DNA of 64,000 bases, taken from contig JAZRVO010000030.1 of the NCBI GenBank assembly GCA_045599185.1, positions 246,861 to 310,860 of the forward strand. Reading direction: 5' to 3'. A model generated the notes under the pieces. That model was not told where the DNA came from. It did not search any database and saw only the letters and a list, made by a program, of their open reading frames with translations. A program made the translations under genes and the position numbers. Below, one piece after another: positions 36,646 to 44,905 of the stretch (position 1 is its first letter; each line of letters starts with the position of its first letter). This DNA comes from UBA1240 sp045599185 (GTDB lineage: Bacteria; Spirochaetota; Spirochaetia; Treponematales; Treponemataceae).

Positions 36646-37741
36646 GCCAAGAATAATAGCTTTTTACTTGCCGCAATATCATCCTACAGAAACAAACAAC
36701 AAATGGTACGGACCTGGATTTACAGAATGGACTAATGTTTGCAAAGCTCGGCGTTTGTTTCCGGGGCATGAGCAGCCACATATACCCGGAGAATTAGGCT
36801 TTTATGATTTGAGGTTAGAGCAAACAAGAATAGACCAGGCTGCTTTAGCTAAAGATTATGGAATAGAAGGATTTTGCTATTATTATTATCGTTTTGATAC
36901 AGATCATCATGAATTGGATTTGCCTTTTAATTTAATGGTTAATTCTGGTAAACCTGATTTTCCATATATGGTATGTTGGGCTAATGAAACCTGGTATAAA
37001 AAAATGTGGAATAAAGATGGTACTGTTTCAAAAGAATCCAAAATATTAGCAGAACAAAAATATTTAGGGGAACAGGATTACATAAATTTTTTCTATGAAA
37101 TGCTTCCTTGTTTTAAAGATAGCAGATATATAAAAATAGATAATAAGCCTGCTTTTATGATCTACAAAGCATTGGATTTTCCTGATGCAAAATTTTTTGT
37201 GCAGTTATGGAATGAACTTGCTAAAAAGAATGGATTAAATGGAATATATTTTATTTCTCAAACAACGCGAATAGAAAATGATAAAGAAAAATTATTCAGT
37301 TTAGGGTTCGATTCGATCCAGATAAATGGGTTAAGAAATTATTGGGTGCAACGCACTTTTATACAAAAGGTACTTTCTGTATTTATTCGTAAACTGTTAA
37401 ATATTCCATTGATAACATCATACAAAAAAGCATCCAGTTTTTTTATAAGTGGTGATGAAAAGGAAGAAAGAATTTATCCTACTATAATTCCTAATTGGGA
37501 TCATACTCCAAGAGCAGGAACAAAAGGTGGGATGCTGAATAATTCAACACCAGAATTATTCAGAAAGCATTTGCGAACGGTTAAAGAAGTTATTAAGAAT
37601 AAGACTGCTGAACAGAAAATTGTATTTTTGATGGCATGGAATGAGTGGGGAGAAGGTAATTACATTGAACCAGATCAGAAATACGGAAGAGCATATTTGG
37701 AAGTATTAAAAGAAGAAATGGAACCCGGATGTAAATGTTAA
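36638..37741 (+). CDS. WbsX family glycan enzyme (GH99-like)
   Basis: The GTG start overlaps the acetyltransferase gene. The 367 residues match the WbsX family (PF14307): IIAFYLPQYHPTETN at the N-terminus, GFTEWTNVCKA, DYGIEGFCYYYYRF, CWANETWYKKMW and, late, MAWNEWGEGNYIEPD. WbsX proteins are common in O-antigen and capsule loci and have a GH99-like fold. They have been proposed to be glycosyltransferases or endo-acting glycosidases. The chemistry of this one is unproven. Confidence 0.88.
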   Translation: MSKPRIIAFYLPQYHPTETNNKWYGPGFTEWTNVCKARRLFPGHEQPHIPGELGFYDLRLEQTRIDQAALAKDYGIEGFCYYYYRFDTDHHELDLPFNLMVNSGKPDFPYMVCWANETWYKKMWNKDGTVSKESKILAEQKYLGEQDYINFFYEMLPCFKDSRYIKIDNKPAFMIYKALDFPDAKFFVQLWNELAKKNGLNGIYFISQTTRIENDKEKLFSLGFDSIQINGLRNYWVQRTFIQKVLSVFIRKLLNIPLITSYKKASSFFISGDEKEERIYPTIIPNWDHTPRAGTKGGMLNNSTPELFRKHLRTVKEVIKNKTAEQKIVFLMAWNEWGEGNYIEPDQKYGRAYLEVLKEEMEPGCKC

Positions 37742-38808
37742 ATAAAATTTTGAAAGCTGTATTTAGAAATATAAAGTATTTATTTGAATTTTTATTTTTG
37801 ATAAAAAATAAAAAACTTTTCCCCAAAAATGATGTTTTACTTTATTTTGGACATAATTTAGGTGGTGGAACGGAACTCTATACTAAAAATTTTCTAAAGA
37901 CATTAAAGAGCAAAGAATATTTAATAATAAGTAATTTTACTGTTTTTTATATTGATATAGCTTATAAAGTTACTTATGAAGAAAAATCCTTTATAATTTT
38001 TCATCATAAATTGGAAAGTTATTTAAATAAACTAAACATAAACAAAATATATGTAAATTCTTTAGTTTCATATTCTCGGACATTTGATGTTATTGATTTG
38101 ATTTGTAATTTGTATAAAAAAGAAACATGTCCTATAACAGTAATGTTTCATGACTATTATCCGGTTTGCAGCTCTTATCTTTTATTCTGTAATCATAAAG
38201 CCTGTTGCAACTATTGTAATAAAAAAGAAATAGAAATATGGAGAAACAATTGGAAAAAGCTATTTGATATTGCTGTTGAATTACGGGTTTTTTCAGGACG
38301 TTCTGAGGAAGTCCTTCTGAAGTATATCCCAGATTATGCGAATAAAATAATTGTTCAACCTCATTCGCTAGAGTATTTAAAAGAAATAAAACCTGTTGAT
38401 TGTACGCCTTTTCCACTTAACATTGGTGTTATGGGCAGTATTATGTCCGAAATCAAGGGGAAAAATGTAATAAAGGCTCTAGTAGAAGAATTTACAATTC
38501 ATCTTTTCGGCATTACCGATTTTAATCATAAAAATTTAATAAAACATGGAAAATATTCAATAGAAAATATTAGAAATCTTATAATTGAAACTGGTGTAAA
38601 CTTCATTGTATTTCCTTCTGTTTGGGAAGAAACTTTTTCGTATGTAACTTCTGAAGTTATTGCATTAGGTTTACCCGTCATTTGCTTTGATGTTGGGGCA
38701 CATGCAGAAAAAATCAAAAAATACGAAAAAGGGATTATTGTAAAAGATATAAATGAAATGAAGCAAAAATTAAGAGAACTGCAAAAAACAGGAACCGAGA
38801 TAAAATAG
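37735..38808 (+). CDS. GT4-like glycosyltransferase, last gene of the glycan island
   Basis: ATG 37735 overlaps the WbsX stop. The 357-residue protein has an N-terminal GHNLGGGTELYTKNFL (GGG-x-E-like GT4 entry), MFHDYYPVCSSY and a Cys-rich insert (LLFCNHKACCNYCNKKE), then NIGVMGSIMSEIKGK and the late FPSVWEETFSYVTSEVIALG donor-site motif. The cluster C-x4-CC-x2-C could bind a metal, which is unusual in GT4. The AT-rich composition ends with this gene; the next gene belongs to the host-like region. Confidence 0.8.
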   Translation: MLNKILKAVFRNIKYLFEFLFLIKNKKLFPKNDVLLYFGHNLGGGTELYTKNFLKTLKSKEYLIISNFTVFYIDIAYKVTYEEKSFIIFHHKLESYLNKLNINKIYVNSLVSYSRTFDVIDLICNLYKKETCPITVMFHDYYPVCSSYLLFCNHKACCNYCNKKEIEIWRNNWKKLFDIAVELRVFSGRSEEVLLKYIPDYANKIIVQPHSLEYLKEIKPVDCTPFPLNIGVMGSIMSEIKGKNVIKALVEEFTIHLFGITDFNHKNLIKHGKYSIENIRNLIIETGVNFIVFPSVWEETFSYVTSEVIALGLPVICFDVGAHAEKIKKYEKGIIVKDINEMKQKLRELQKTGTEIK

Positions 38809-38892
38809 TATATATTCCTATCATTACCTCTTCCAGCACATCAAAAGCTCTCTGAACAATCGTTAATTTTTCTCTAAAATATCAACATTTTA

Positions 38893-38923
38893 TTTAATGT
38901 TTTCCAAATTTATGCTGTATAAT
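38893..38923 (+). promoter_or_regulatory. Putative promoter directly abutting the RCK gene
   Basis: TATAAT at 38918-38923 has a weak TTTAAT (38893-38898) 19 bases upstream. The expected transcription start falls on or next to the ATG at 38931, and no Shine-Dalgarno sequence is present, so the mRNA may be leaderless. Low certainty for the -35 element. Confidence 0.4.
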
Positions 38924-38930
38924 TGTTCTT

Positions 38931-40034
38931 ATGGCTAAATCCAACGATAAGAAACTTAAACATTTCAGGCGTAGGTTCAGGCTTGCCCTAAAAAATCCGC
39001 TTACTTATCTGATTCTTTTAATGCTGGTTGTCATCGTTCTGGCAACCTGGATTGTAAACGAAACGGAAACCCAGACAGACAGCGGCATTACGGGCTGGTT
39101 TGACAGCATCTGGCATACGATTGTTGCAATCGTTGCGGCTTATTACGACTATTACGTAAAATCAGTACCCGGCCGCCTTGCTTCCATCGTACTTTTGCTT
39201 TTGGGAATGGCACTGTCCAGCATTGTTACCGCTAGTGCTACGTCCGTAATCATGAACATTCAAATGAAGAAAAATAAGGGGTTGAAAAAAATAAAGAAAA
39301 TGAAAGGACATTTTTTGCTTTGCGGCTGGCGGCCAGGCTTTGAAAAGATTTTGGAATCAGTTTTGAATTCTAACGCAGACATAGACGTAGATTCAATCGT
39401 TCTGGTAAACGATGCACCTACAGAAGAAATGGAAAAACTGAAGTCGGACATAAGGTTTGCGGACATAAAATACATAAACGGCGACTTTTCGGATGCAGAA
39501 ATACTTAAAAAAGCCTACATCGATACCGCCGAACGCGCCCTTGTAATAGCCGACAGTTCCAAAAAAAGCAGCGAAATGGAAACCGACTCGCAGACCGTTC
39601 TTGCAGTTCTTTCAATTAAAAACCTTAACCCTAAAGTTTACATTGCGGCAGAACTTCTGGACGAAAAATTTGAAGAACACATACGCCTTGCCCACTGCGA
39701 CGAAGTAATTTTAACCCAGAACTACCAGCACAGCCTGCTTGCAACGGCTTCCAGCGGCATGGGCTATTCAAACGTAATCAAAAACCTCATCAGCGATGAT
39801 TCTGATTCCGGGGTAATTGTAGAAGACATACCGAAAAAATTTGAAGGAAAAACTTACGGTGCGCTTTTTGCCGAAGTAGAAAACGGAAAAATATTTGACA
39901 ACAGCATACTTATCGGCGTAGTTTCCGGCGGAAAAACTTCAAAATACGAACCAATACTTACGCCGGACGACGGACTGGTACTTGATTCTGCCACAAAAGC
40001 CATACTGGTAAAGGCAAAAGCCGCCGGGCTGTAA
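38931..40034 (+). CDS. RCK/TrkA-N channel-like membrane protein, copy 1
   Basis: The 367 residues start with a basic tail, then two membrane helices (about 26-45, LILLMLVVIVLATWIV; about 80-105, RLASIVLLLLGMALSSIV) with a pore-helix-like segment between (WHTIVAIVAAYYDYYVKSVPGR). A TrkA-N/RCK nucleotide-binding domain follows (GHFLLCGWRPGFEKIL, INGDFSDAEIL, ALVIADSS) and a C-terminal TrkA-C-like part. The layout is that of CASTOR/Ktn-type potassium channels, but the TVGYG filter is absent; AAYYDYY stands in its place. It precedes a paralogue by 18 bases. Ion selectivity cannot be predicted. Confidence 0.8.
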   Translation: MAKSNDKKLKHFRRRFRLALKNPLTYLILLMLVVIVLATWIVNETETQTDSGITGWFDSIWHTIVAIVAAYYDYYVKSVPGRLASIVLLLLGMALSSIVTASATSVIMNIQMKKNKGLKKIKKMKGHFLLCGWRPGFEKILESVLNSNADIDVDSIVLVNDAPTEEMEKLKSDIRFADIKYINGDFSDAEILKKAYIDTAERALVIADSSKKSSEMETDSQTVLAVLSIKNLNPKVYIAAELLDEKFEEHIRLAHCDEVILTQNYQHSLLATASSGMGYSNVIKNLISDDSDSGVIVEDIPKKFEGKTYGALFAEVENGKIFDNSILIGVVSGGKTSKYEPILTPDDGLVLDSATKAILVKAKAAGL

Positions 40035-40052
40035 AAAAGGCAAGAGGTTTTT

Positions 40053-41240
40053 ATGAAAGAAAAGAAGAAGAAAAAGGTCAGCAAGTTTTTCCGTGCAGCA
40101 AAACTTGCCTTCAAAGACCCAATTTCCCTTTGCTATCTTGCTATTCCGGTAATAATTTACTTTGCGGCTGTGGTGGTTTTTAAGGCCGAAACCCAAACCG
40201 GCAGCGGAATAGAAACAAAGTTTGATACATTTTACTTTATGTGCGTTGCGGTTTTTGCCGGCTATTTTGAATACGTGTGCGAATCACTGCCGGGACGCGC
40301 GGCGGCAATAACCATGCTTATTACCGGAATGATACTTTTCAGCTTTATTACCGGTAAAGTAGCATCAACATTTATTGACATTCAAATGCAACGAGACAAG
40401 GGGTTACAGAAAATAAAAGCTATGAAAGGACATTTTATAATTTGCGGCTGGCGCAGCGGTTTTGATAACATTCTGGAAAGCGTATTTGCTTCTAATGCGG
40501 ATTTAACGCCTGATATGGTGGTGCTTGTAAACGAAGCCCCCGAAGAAATTGAACAGCTTCGCGCCGACATACGCTTTAAGGAAGTGCATTTTGTTGCCGG
40601 AGACTTTACCGATGAATCGACGCTGAAGCGTGCGCACATAGAAAGCGCCGCCCGCGTTCTTGTAATTTCTGACCATTCAAAGGAATATTCGGAAATGGAA
40701 ATAGATTCGCGCACGGTTCTGGCAATTATGACCATAGAAAGCATGTGCCCGGGAATTTATACCGCCGCAGAACTGATTGGCAACAAGTTTGAAAAGCACC
40801 TGCGCATGACCCACTGCGATGAAATTATTTTAACCCAGGAATACGAACAGAACCTGCTGGCTGCTGCTGCCGGCGGCAAAGGTTACAGCAACGTTATCAA
40901 TTCCTTGATAAGCGGCGATTCTGACACCGGCATCATAATTGACCTTATTCCTTCAAATTACGTAGGCCAAAAATACGGCGAATTTAAGAATTTTTCGTGG
41001 GCGCAGAAAAAAGAAAAAGGCATCTTAATCGGTCTTCTTTTGAATTCGGGTAACTTTCACATGCGGCGTAAAGAAGCCATACGCGAAGCCCAGAAAAACC
41101 CGAACGTTAAAATCGTTATTGACGACCTTAAAAAGGTAAAAACCCTTAAAAGCAACGATCCGCTTATAAAACCCAGCAACGATTTTATAATTCCTAAAAA
41201 CGCAAAAGCAATTTATGTAAGAGGTAAGAGCAGTGTTTGA
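40053..41240 (+). CDS. RCK/TrkA-N channel-like membrane protein, copy 2
   Basis: AAGAGG precedes ATG 40053. The protein (395 residues) is a clear paralogue of the gene at 38931: the shared words include GHF(L/I)(L/I)CGWR, NSNADID/ASNADLT, THCDEIILTQ(E/N)Y and the GYSNVI(N/K)LIS block. The pore segment reads YFMCVAVFAGYFEYVCESLPGR, again without TVGYG. The C-terminus is longer. Two unequal copies in tandem suggest a heteromeric channel or sensor. It overlaps the next gene by eight bases. Confidence 0.8.
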   Translation: MKEKKKKKVSKFFRAAKLAFKDPISLCYLAIPVIIYFAAVVVFKAETQTGSGIETKFDTFYFMCVAVFAGYFEYVCESLPGRAAAITMLITGMILFSFITGKVASTFIDIQMQRDKGLQKIKAMKGHFIICGWRSGFDNILESVFASNADLTPDMVVLVNEAPEEIEQLRADIRFKEVHFVAGDFTDESTLKRAHIESAARVLVISDHSKEYSEMEIDSRTVLAIMTIESMCPGIYTAAELIGNKFEKHLRMTHCDEIILTQEYEQNLLAAAAGGKGYSNVINSLISGDSDTGIIIDLIPSNYVGQKYGEFKNFSWAQKKEKGILIGLLLNSGNFHMRRKEAIREAQKNPNVKIVIDDLKKVKTLKSNDPLIKPSNDFIIPKNAKAIYVRGKSSV

Positions 41241-41769
41241 TAAAAATAAAATAGATTCATTTGAAAGCGTTTTGCCTGTTATGATGAAAATTCCGCTTTT
41301 TGCAGATTTTAACCCGGAAAATAAGGAAGACAGGCTGATACTTAAGGAAGTTTACGATAATTTTTCGCTTAAACACTATAAAAAAGGCGAACTGATTATT
41401 AAGGAAGGCGACGAAGGTGACGTTTTTTTCATTCTGTACAGCGGCAAGGTTCATGTTTTCAGAAAAACACTAAGCGGCGACCAGATTTCCCTTGCTTACT
41501 TATCAAGCGAAATGAACATTTTTTTTGGCGAAACGGCTTTAATCGGGCAGGATACACGTTCGGCTTCAATCAGCGCCGAAACCGACTGCACCACAATTAC
41601 GCTTACCGGCAGCCAGTTTGCAGACCTTTGCGACACCCACCCAGTTTTGGGTTTACGCGTTCTGCGCTGCCTTTCCAAACGCCTTATGAAAACCGTAAGC
41701 GACCTGAATAAAGACAAGGCCGCCCTGTACGAAACTTTGTTTGAAGAAATAGAAAACGGCGGCCGCTAG
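41233..41769 (+). CDS. Cyclic-nucleotide-binding domain protein (Crp-like sensor without HTH)
   Basis: GTG 41233 overlaps the stop of RCK copy 2. The 178 residues form one cNMP-binding beta-barrel: GELIIKEGDEGDVFFILYSGKV, then FFGETALIGQDTRSASISAE (phosphate-binding cassette; here GETAL followed by TRSAS) and a C-terminal helix. There is no DNA-binding domain, so it should act by protein contact, plausibly on the two RCK proteins translated from the same mRNA. A strong terminator follows. Confidence 0.85.
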   Translation: MFDKNKIDSFESVLPVMMKIPLFADFNPENKEDRLILKEVYDNFSLKHYKKGELIIKEGDEGDVFFILYSGKVHVFRKTLSGDQISLAYLSSEMNIFFGETALIGQDTRSASISAETDCTTITLTGSQFADLCDTHPVLGLRVLRCLSKRLMKTVSDLNKDKAALYETLFEEIENGGR

Positions 41770-41789
41770 CAGCGCAAACGCCCGTTTAT

Positions 41790-41867
41790 AAAAATACCGG
41801 CTTTAAAGTACGCCTTGCACTGTTTGTAACAGGCCTAAACCGTACTTTAAAGCCGGTATTTTTTTTC
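41790..41867. terminator. Strong terminator after the RCK/cNMP operon
   Basis: Arms of 23 bases at 41790-41812 and 41841-41863 are perfect complements (AATACCGGCTTTAAAGTACG on the left), with a short inner GCCT/AGGC stem. The right arm runs into eight T. The A run on the left makes it usable from both directions. Confidence 0.9.
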
Positions 41868-41914
41868 GTTTACGGCTTTAAGCGCCCAAAAACGCAGTAA
41901 AAATTGAACAAGCG

Positions 41915-41955
41915 TAAAAAAACCCGGCCTGCATAAAGGCAAACCGGGCTTTTAT
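41915..41955 (-). terminator. Terminator of the xylanase gene
   Basis: On the minus strand AGCCCGG pairs with CCGGGTT, with an inner GCC/GGC stem and an AAA bulge, followed by a run of T (the A run 41916-41922 on the plus strand). It begins about 20 bases after the stop of the xylanase gene. Confidence 0.8.
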
Positions 41956-41972
41956 AAAAAATCAGGTATTTA

Positions 41973-44669
41973 TCAGTTCAAAACTGCCGTACCAAAAACC
42001 GCCGGAGAAGCATAACCCTGACCGGTCTGGTCAAACCAGCTTAAAGTTCCGGCACGATTTCCGTTTTCGCTGTCGTTAATCTGAAATTCTATACCGATGG
42101 TAGTGCCTGCCGATGGTTTAATGTCTGTCCATTTTAATGCAGCCTCTACAACGTAGCCGCCGTTTACTGCTTTTGCCGCAGACTTAACGTTTTCGGCAGC
42201 ACATTTCTGTCCGTTAAAAGACTGCACGTTTTTGTAGTTAATGCGGTACTGCTTGTCGTCGGCTTCGTAAGCGCCTGTTTTATGGTTGTTTTCATCAACA
42301 AACACTTCAATTGAATCCTGTTCCCATGCGTTGGCGTTTTTGTCGTCAAGCTTGGCATCCGTAACCTTAAAATAAACGTACAGATAGCTGCTGTCGTAAA
42401 GGCATTTTACGCTTGCTTCGGCCTTTGCACCCAAACTAATCTGCAATTTGGTTTCTTCCGCCTTCTGCCAGGCTTCGTCTTCTGTGCCGTCAACAGTAAT
42501 GGTGCCTTTTGCAATTGAAAGGGTAGAAGGTTTCAAAATTGCACTGGCAAAGTATTTGCTGCTTTTTTCCTGACTTCCGTTAAAGTCGTTAAAGCTTATT
42601 TTTTCGCCGTTATTGCTTACGCAAAGGTCAAAACCAATGGTTTGTGCAACGCCAACAGAACAAGGAACAAGAATTTCGCCGCTGTAGCTGTTTTTGTCGC
42701 CCTTGGCTTCTTTACGGGTCTGGCTTGCTTTCGCAGTTGCCGCGCCGTCTTTAAAACTTCCCTTTGCATCTACAAAGGCGCAAACGCTGTCTTTATCGCC
42801 GGCGCTTTTGTCGTATACCTTGTAGTAAACTTTTACGCCTTCAGCATTCCAAACCGGCAAAAACTCAACGTCAGTTCCGTTCTGGCTGAAGGAATAAACA
42901 TTTTTTGCATCTGCCAGTGTCTGACCCTGATCCTGTTCAATGACAATGTTCTGCACGTTCGGTTCAAGCATGTCCGGGTTTACGTAAGCCCAGTAGGCTG
43001 GTTTTGCACGGTAATTGCCGTCAAAAAGCAGCGGGCACTGTTTGGTTGTTCCGTCTGCACCGCCGCCAACATTTGCATGCCAGTGCAGCCACGAATTAGG
43101 TTCAATAACGCCCCAGGTAACAATACCGCCGCAGGTAATGCCTTTCTGTGCCTTAAGTTTTTTACAAATGTCAAAAATCTGCTTGTGGCAGTAGGCCATT
43201 TTTGTTAATTCGGCAGCTTTTTCTTCGGCAGTGCCCTTGTAACCGGTGTGGGTCTGAAAATCCAGCTCGGTTATCATTATTTTGCCTACAACTTCTGCAT
43301 AAGCCCGGGCAGAATCTTCAAACTGCTGTGCATTGAATGAATCCGTTTTGTAGTGTCCCTGCATACCGAATCCGTCAATGCGTGTTCCCGGGCAGGCCTT
43401 TACGTCCTTAAGCAGCTGAACAATACCTTTCGTTTTGGTCGGCGAAGTTTCGCCGTAATCGTTGTAGTAAAGTTCAAGTTTTTTAGGCGCATATTTGTTG
43501 GCACATTTGAACGCATTCAAAATAAATTCGTTGCTTTTGTAAACAGCCCACCAGCTGGAATTTTCCTTATCGGTTCTGTAAGTGCCGGTGCTGTCGCTTA
43601 CGGCTTCGTTCAAAACGTCCCAGCCGTAAAACATGTCTTTGTACGGGCTGTCCTTGCCTGTAAAATATTCAAGCACGCTTTTTATGTACCATTCCTGACG
43701 CAGGTTCATGGTTTCCGGGCTTGTGTAAGGTTTCTTTACGTCGTAATCTTCGTGGAAAAACCATTCCGGCGTTTGCGAATGCCATACAAGCACGTGACCG
43801 CGCACTTTAACCTTGTTCTTAGGGTTCGCATCGTTCCATTCCTTAAGCATTTTAAGCATTATTTCTGCGTTGGAACCTTCCATGTTAAGTTTTGCAGGTA
43901 CGGTTACTTCCTTGCCGTCAATCTGAACTTTTACCACGTTGCTGCCCGGTGCAGCGCTGCCAAGCATTGCATCCGGCTTCAGTTCGTTACCAAAAGTTAC
44001 CGCATTAAAATGCTTGTGAACCAAATCCATAAGGAATTTGTCGCCAACTTCGCTGTACATTACTGCACCGCCGGCAATTGCGTTGCTGCCAAGTGCTTTT
44101 GTTACCGCATTCTTAAAAGGCACAATGTCTTCAATTTCCGTAACGGCAATTTTGCTGTTATCAAGGGTAAAGGTAATGCTTTCAAATTCAACGGTACGGG
44201 CGTCGCCTGTCATGTTCATAACGCCAACGTATTTTAAGCCGTCGCTGCTTGCAACGTTAAGGTTCAATCCTGAATAATTAACCAAGGTTTCGCTGAAAGT
44301 TGGAAGGCCTTCTTCGGTTAAAAGTTTAAGGCACAGGCTGGAACTGTCGCTGCCGCTGGTTGGGTTTACGGTTACTTCAGTTACTTTCTGCATGTCAATT
44401 TGCGAAGGAACGGCAAAAACTACCTGTCCCCATTGTCCGCCAAAATTTACTTTTGCAATACCATTCGTAATTTTTGCTTCTGCGCCGGCCTGTGCCGCAA
44501 CAGAAATTGCAGAAAAATCTACCGTCCGGTCTTCAATTCCGCCAACAGCCTTGCTGTTCTGACTGTTCAAATTATTTTCGCTTTTGCTCTGCTGGCTTTT
44601 GCAGCCTGCACACATCAAAAGTGTTGCAGCCACCATAACTGCAATTACTTTTTGACAATTTACCTTCAT
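41973..44669 (-). CDS. Secreted lipoprotein endo-1,4-beta-xylanase (GH10) with carbohydrate-binding modules
   Basis: The 898-residue protein starts with a lipoprotein signal (VAATLLMCAGC, lipobox Cys 22 or so), then a CBM-like beta domain (about 50-180). The GH10 barrel follows (about 190-560): GNELKPDAM, RGHVLVWHSQTPEWF, WDVLNEAVSD with the acid/base Glu 355, and MITELDFQT with the nucleophile Glu 468. The C-terminal 330 residues hold CBM9-type modules (ITVDGTEDEAWQKAE; SYLYVYFKVTDAKL). It cuts xylan outside the cell while anchored to the membrane, and points to a plant-fibre diet. TCCTCC in the plus strand just upstream of the start is its ribosome site. Confidence 0.93.
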   Translation of the reverse strand: MKVNCQKVIAVMVAATLLMCAGCKSQQSKSENNLNSQNSKAVGGIEDRTVDFSAISVAAQAGAEAKITNGIAKVNFGGQWGQVVFAVPSQIDMQKVTEVTVNPTSGSDSSSLCLKLLTEEGLPTFSETLVNYSGLNLNVASSDGLKYVGVMNMTGDARTVEFESITFTLDNSKIAVTEIEDIVPFKNAVTKALGSNAIAGGAVMYSEVGDKFLMDLVHKHFNAVTFGNELKPDAMLGSAAPGSNVVKVQIDGKEVTVPAKLNMEGSNAEIMLKMLKEWNDANPKNKVKVRGHVLVWHSQTPEWFFHEDYDVKKPYTSPETMNLRQEWYIKSVLEYFTGKDSPYKDMFYGWDVLNEAVSDSTGTYRTDKENSSWWAVYKSNEFILNAFKCANKYAPKKLELYYNDYGETSPTKTKGIVQLLKDVKACPGTRIDGFGMQGHYKTDSFNAQQFEDSARAYAEVVGKIMITELDFQTHTGYKGTAEEKAAELTKMAYCHKQIFDICKKLKAQKGITCGGIVTWGVIEPNSWLHWHANVGGGADGTTKQCPLLFDGNYRAKPAYWAYVNPDMLEPNVQNIVIEQDQGQTLADAKNVYSFSQNGTDVEFLPVWNAEGVKVYYKVYDKSAGDKDSVCAFVDAKGSFKDGAATAKASQTRKEAKGDKNSYSGEILVPCSVGVAQTIGFDLCVSNNGEKISFNDFNGSQEKSSKYFASAILKPSTLSIAKGTITVDGTEDEAWQKAEETKLQISLGAKAEASVKCLYDSSYLYVYFKVTDAKLDDKNANAWEQDSIEVFVDENNHKTGAYEADDKQYRINYKNVQSFNGQKCAAENVKSAAKAVNGGYVVEAALKWTDIKPSAGTTIGIEFQINDSENGNRAGTLSWFDQTGQGYASPAVFGTAVLN

Positions 44670-44830
44670 TTTTCCTCCGTATTTTTTTGAAAAATTGTTT
44701 TTTATGTCTTTTTCAGTTTAGTTGAAGAATAAATGTTGCAAAACTGGAAGAATTTAAAAATAAAACCCGACAAATTTCATTTTTTTCTTTTTTAACAAAG
44801 GCCGGGTTTTTAATGCGGATTTTTTTTCAA

Positions 44831-44875
44831 TTAAAAAAAATAAAACCGCACCATTACGCTGTAAGATGCGGTTTC
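44831..44875 (-). terminator. Terminator of the OmpA-family gene
   Basis: On the minus strand AAACCGCA and TGCGGTTT (plus positions 44843-44850 and 44867-44874) form a stem followed by T-rich sequence (A8 at 44833-44840 on the plus strand). Confidence 0.8.
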
Positions 44876-44905
44876 GCTTATACAAAATACGGCTTTTAGC
44901 CTGAA

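Noticed and set aside
43353..44237. Open frame of 294 codons on the plus strand inside the xylanase gene
   Set aside because: It is the complement of a secure GH10 gene, and its composition (many Phe, Val, Cys, His) is that of an antisense shadow.
44757..44813. Second inverted repeat AAAACCCG...CGGGTTTT upstream of the xylanase gene
   Set aside because: The loop is about 40 bases and the better stem at 44843 already explains termination of the OmpA-family gene.
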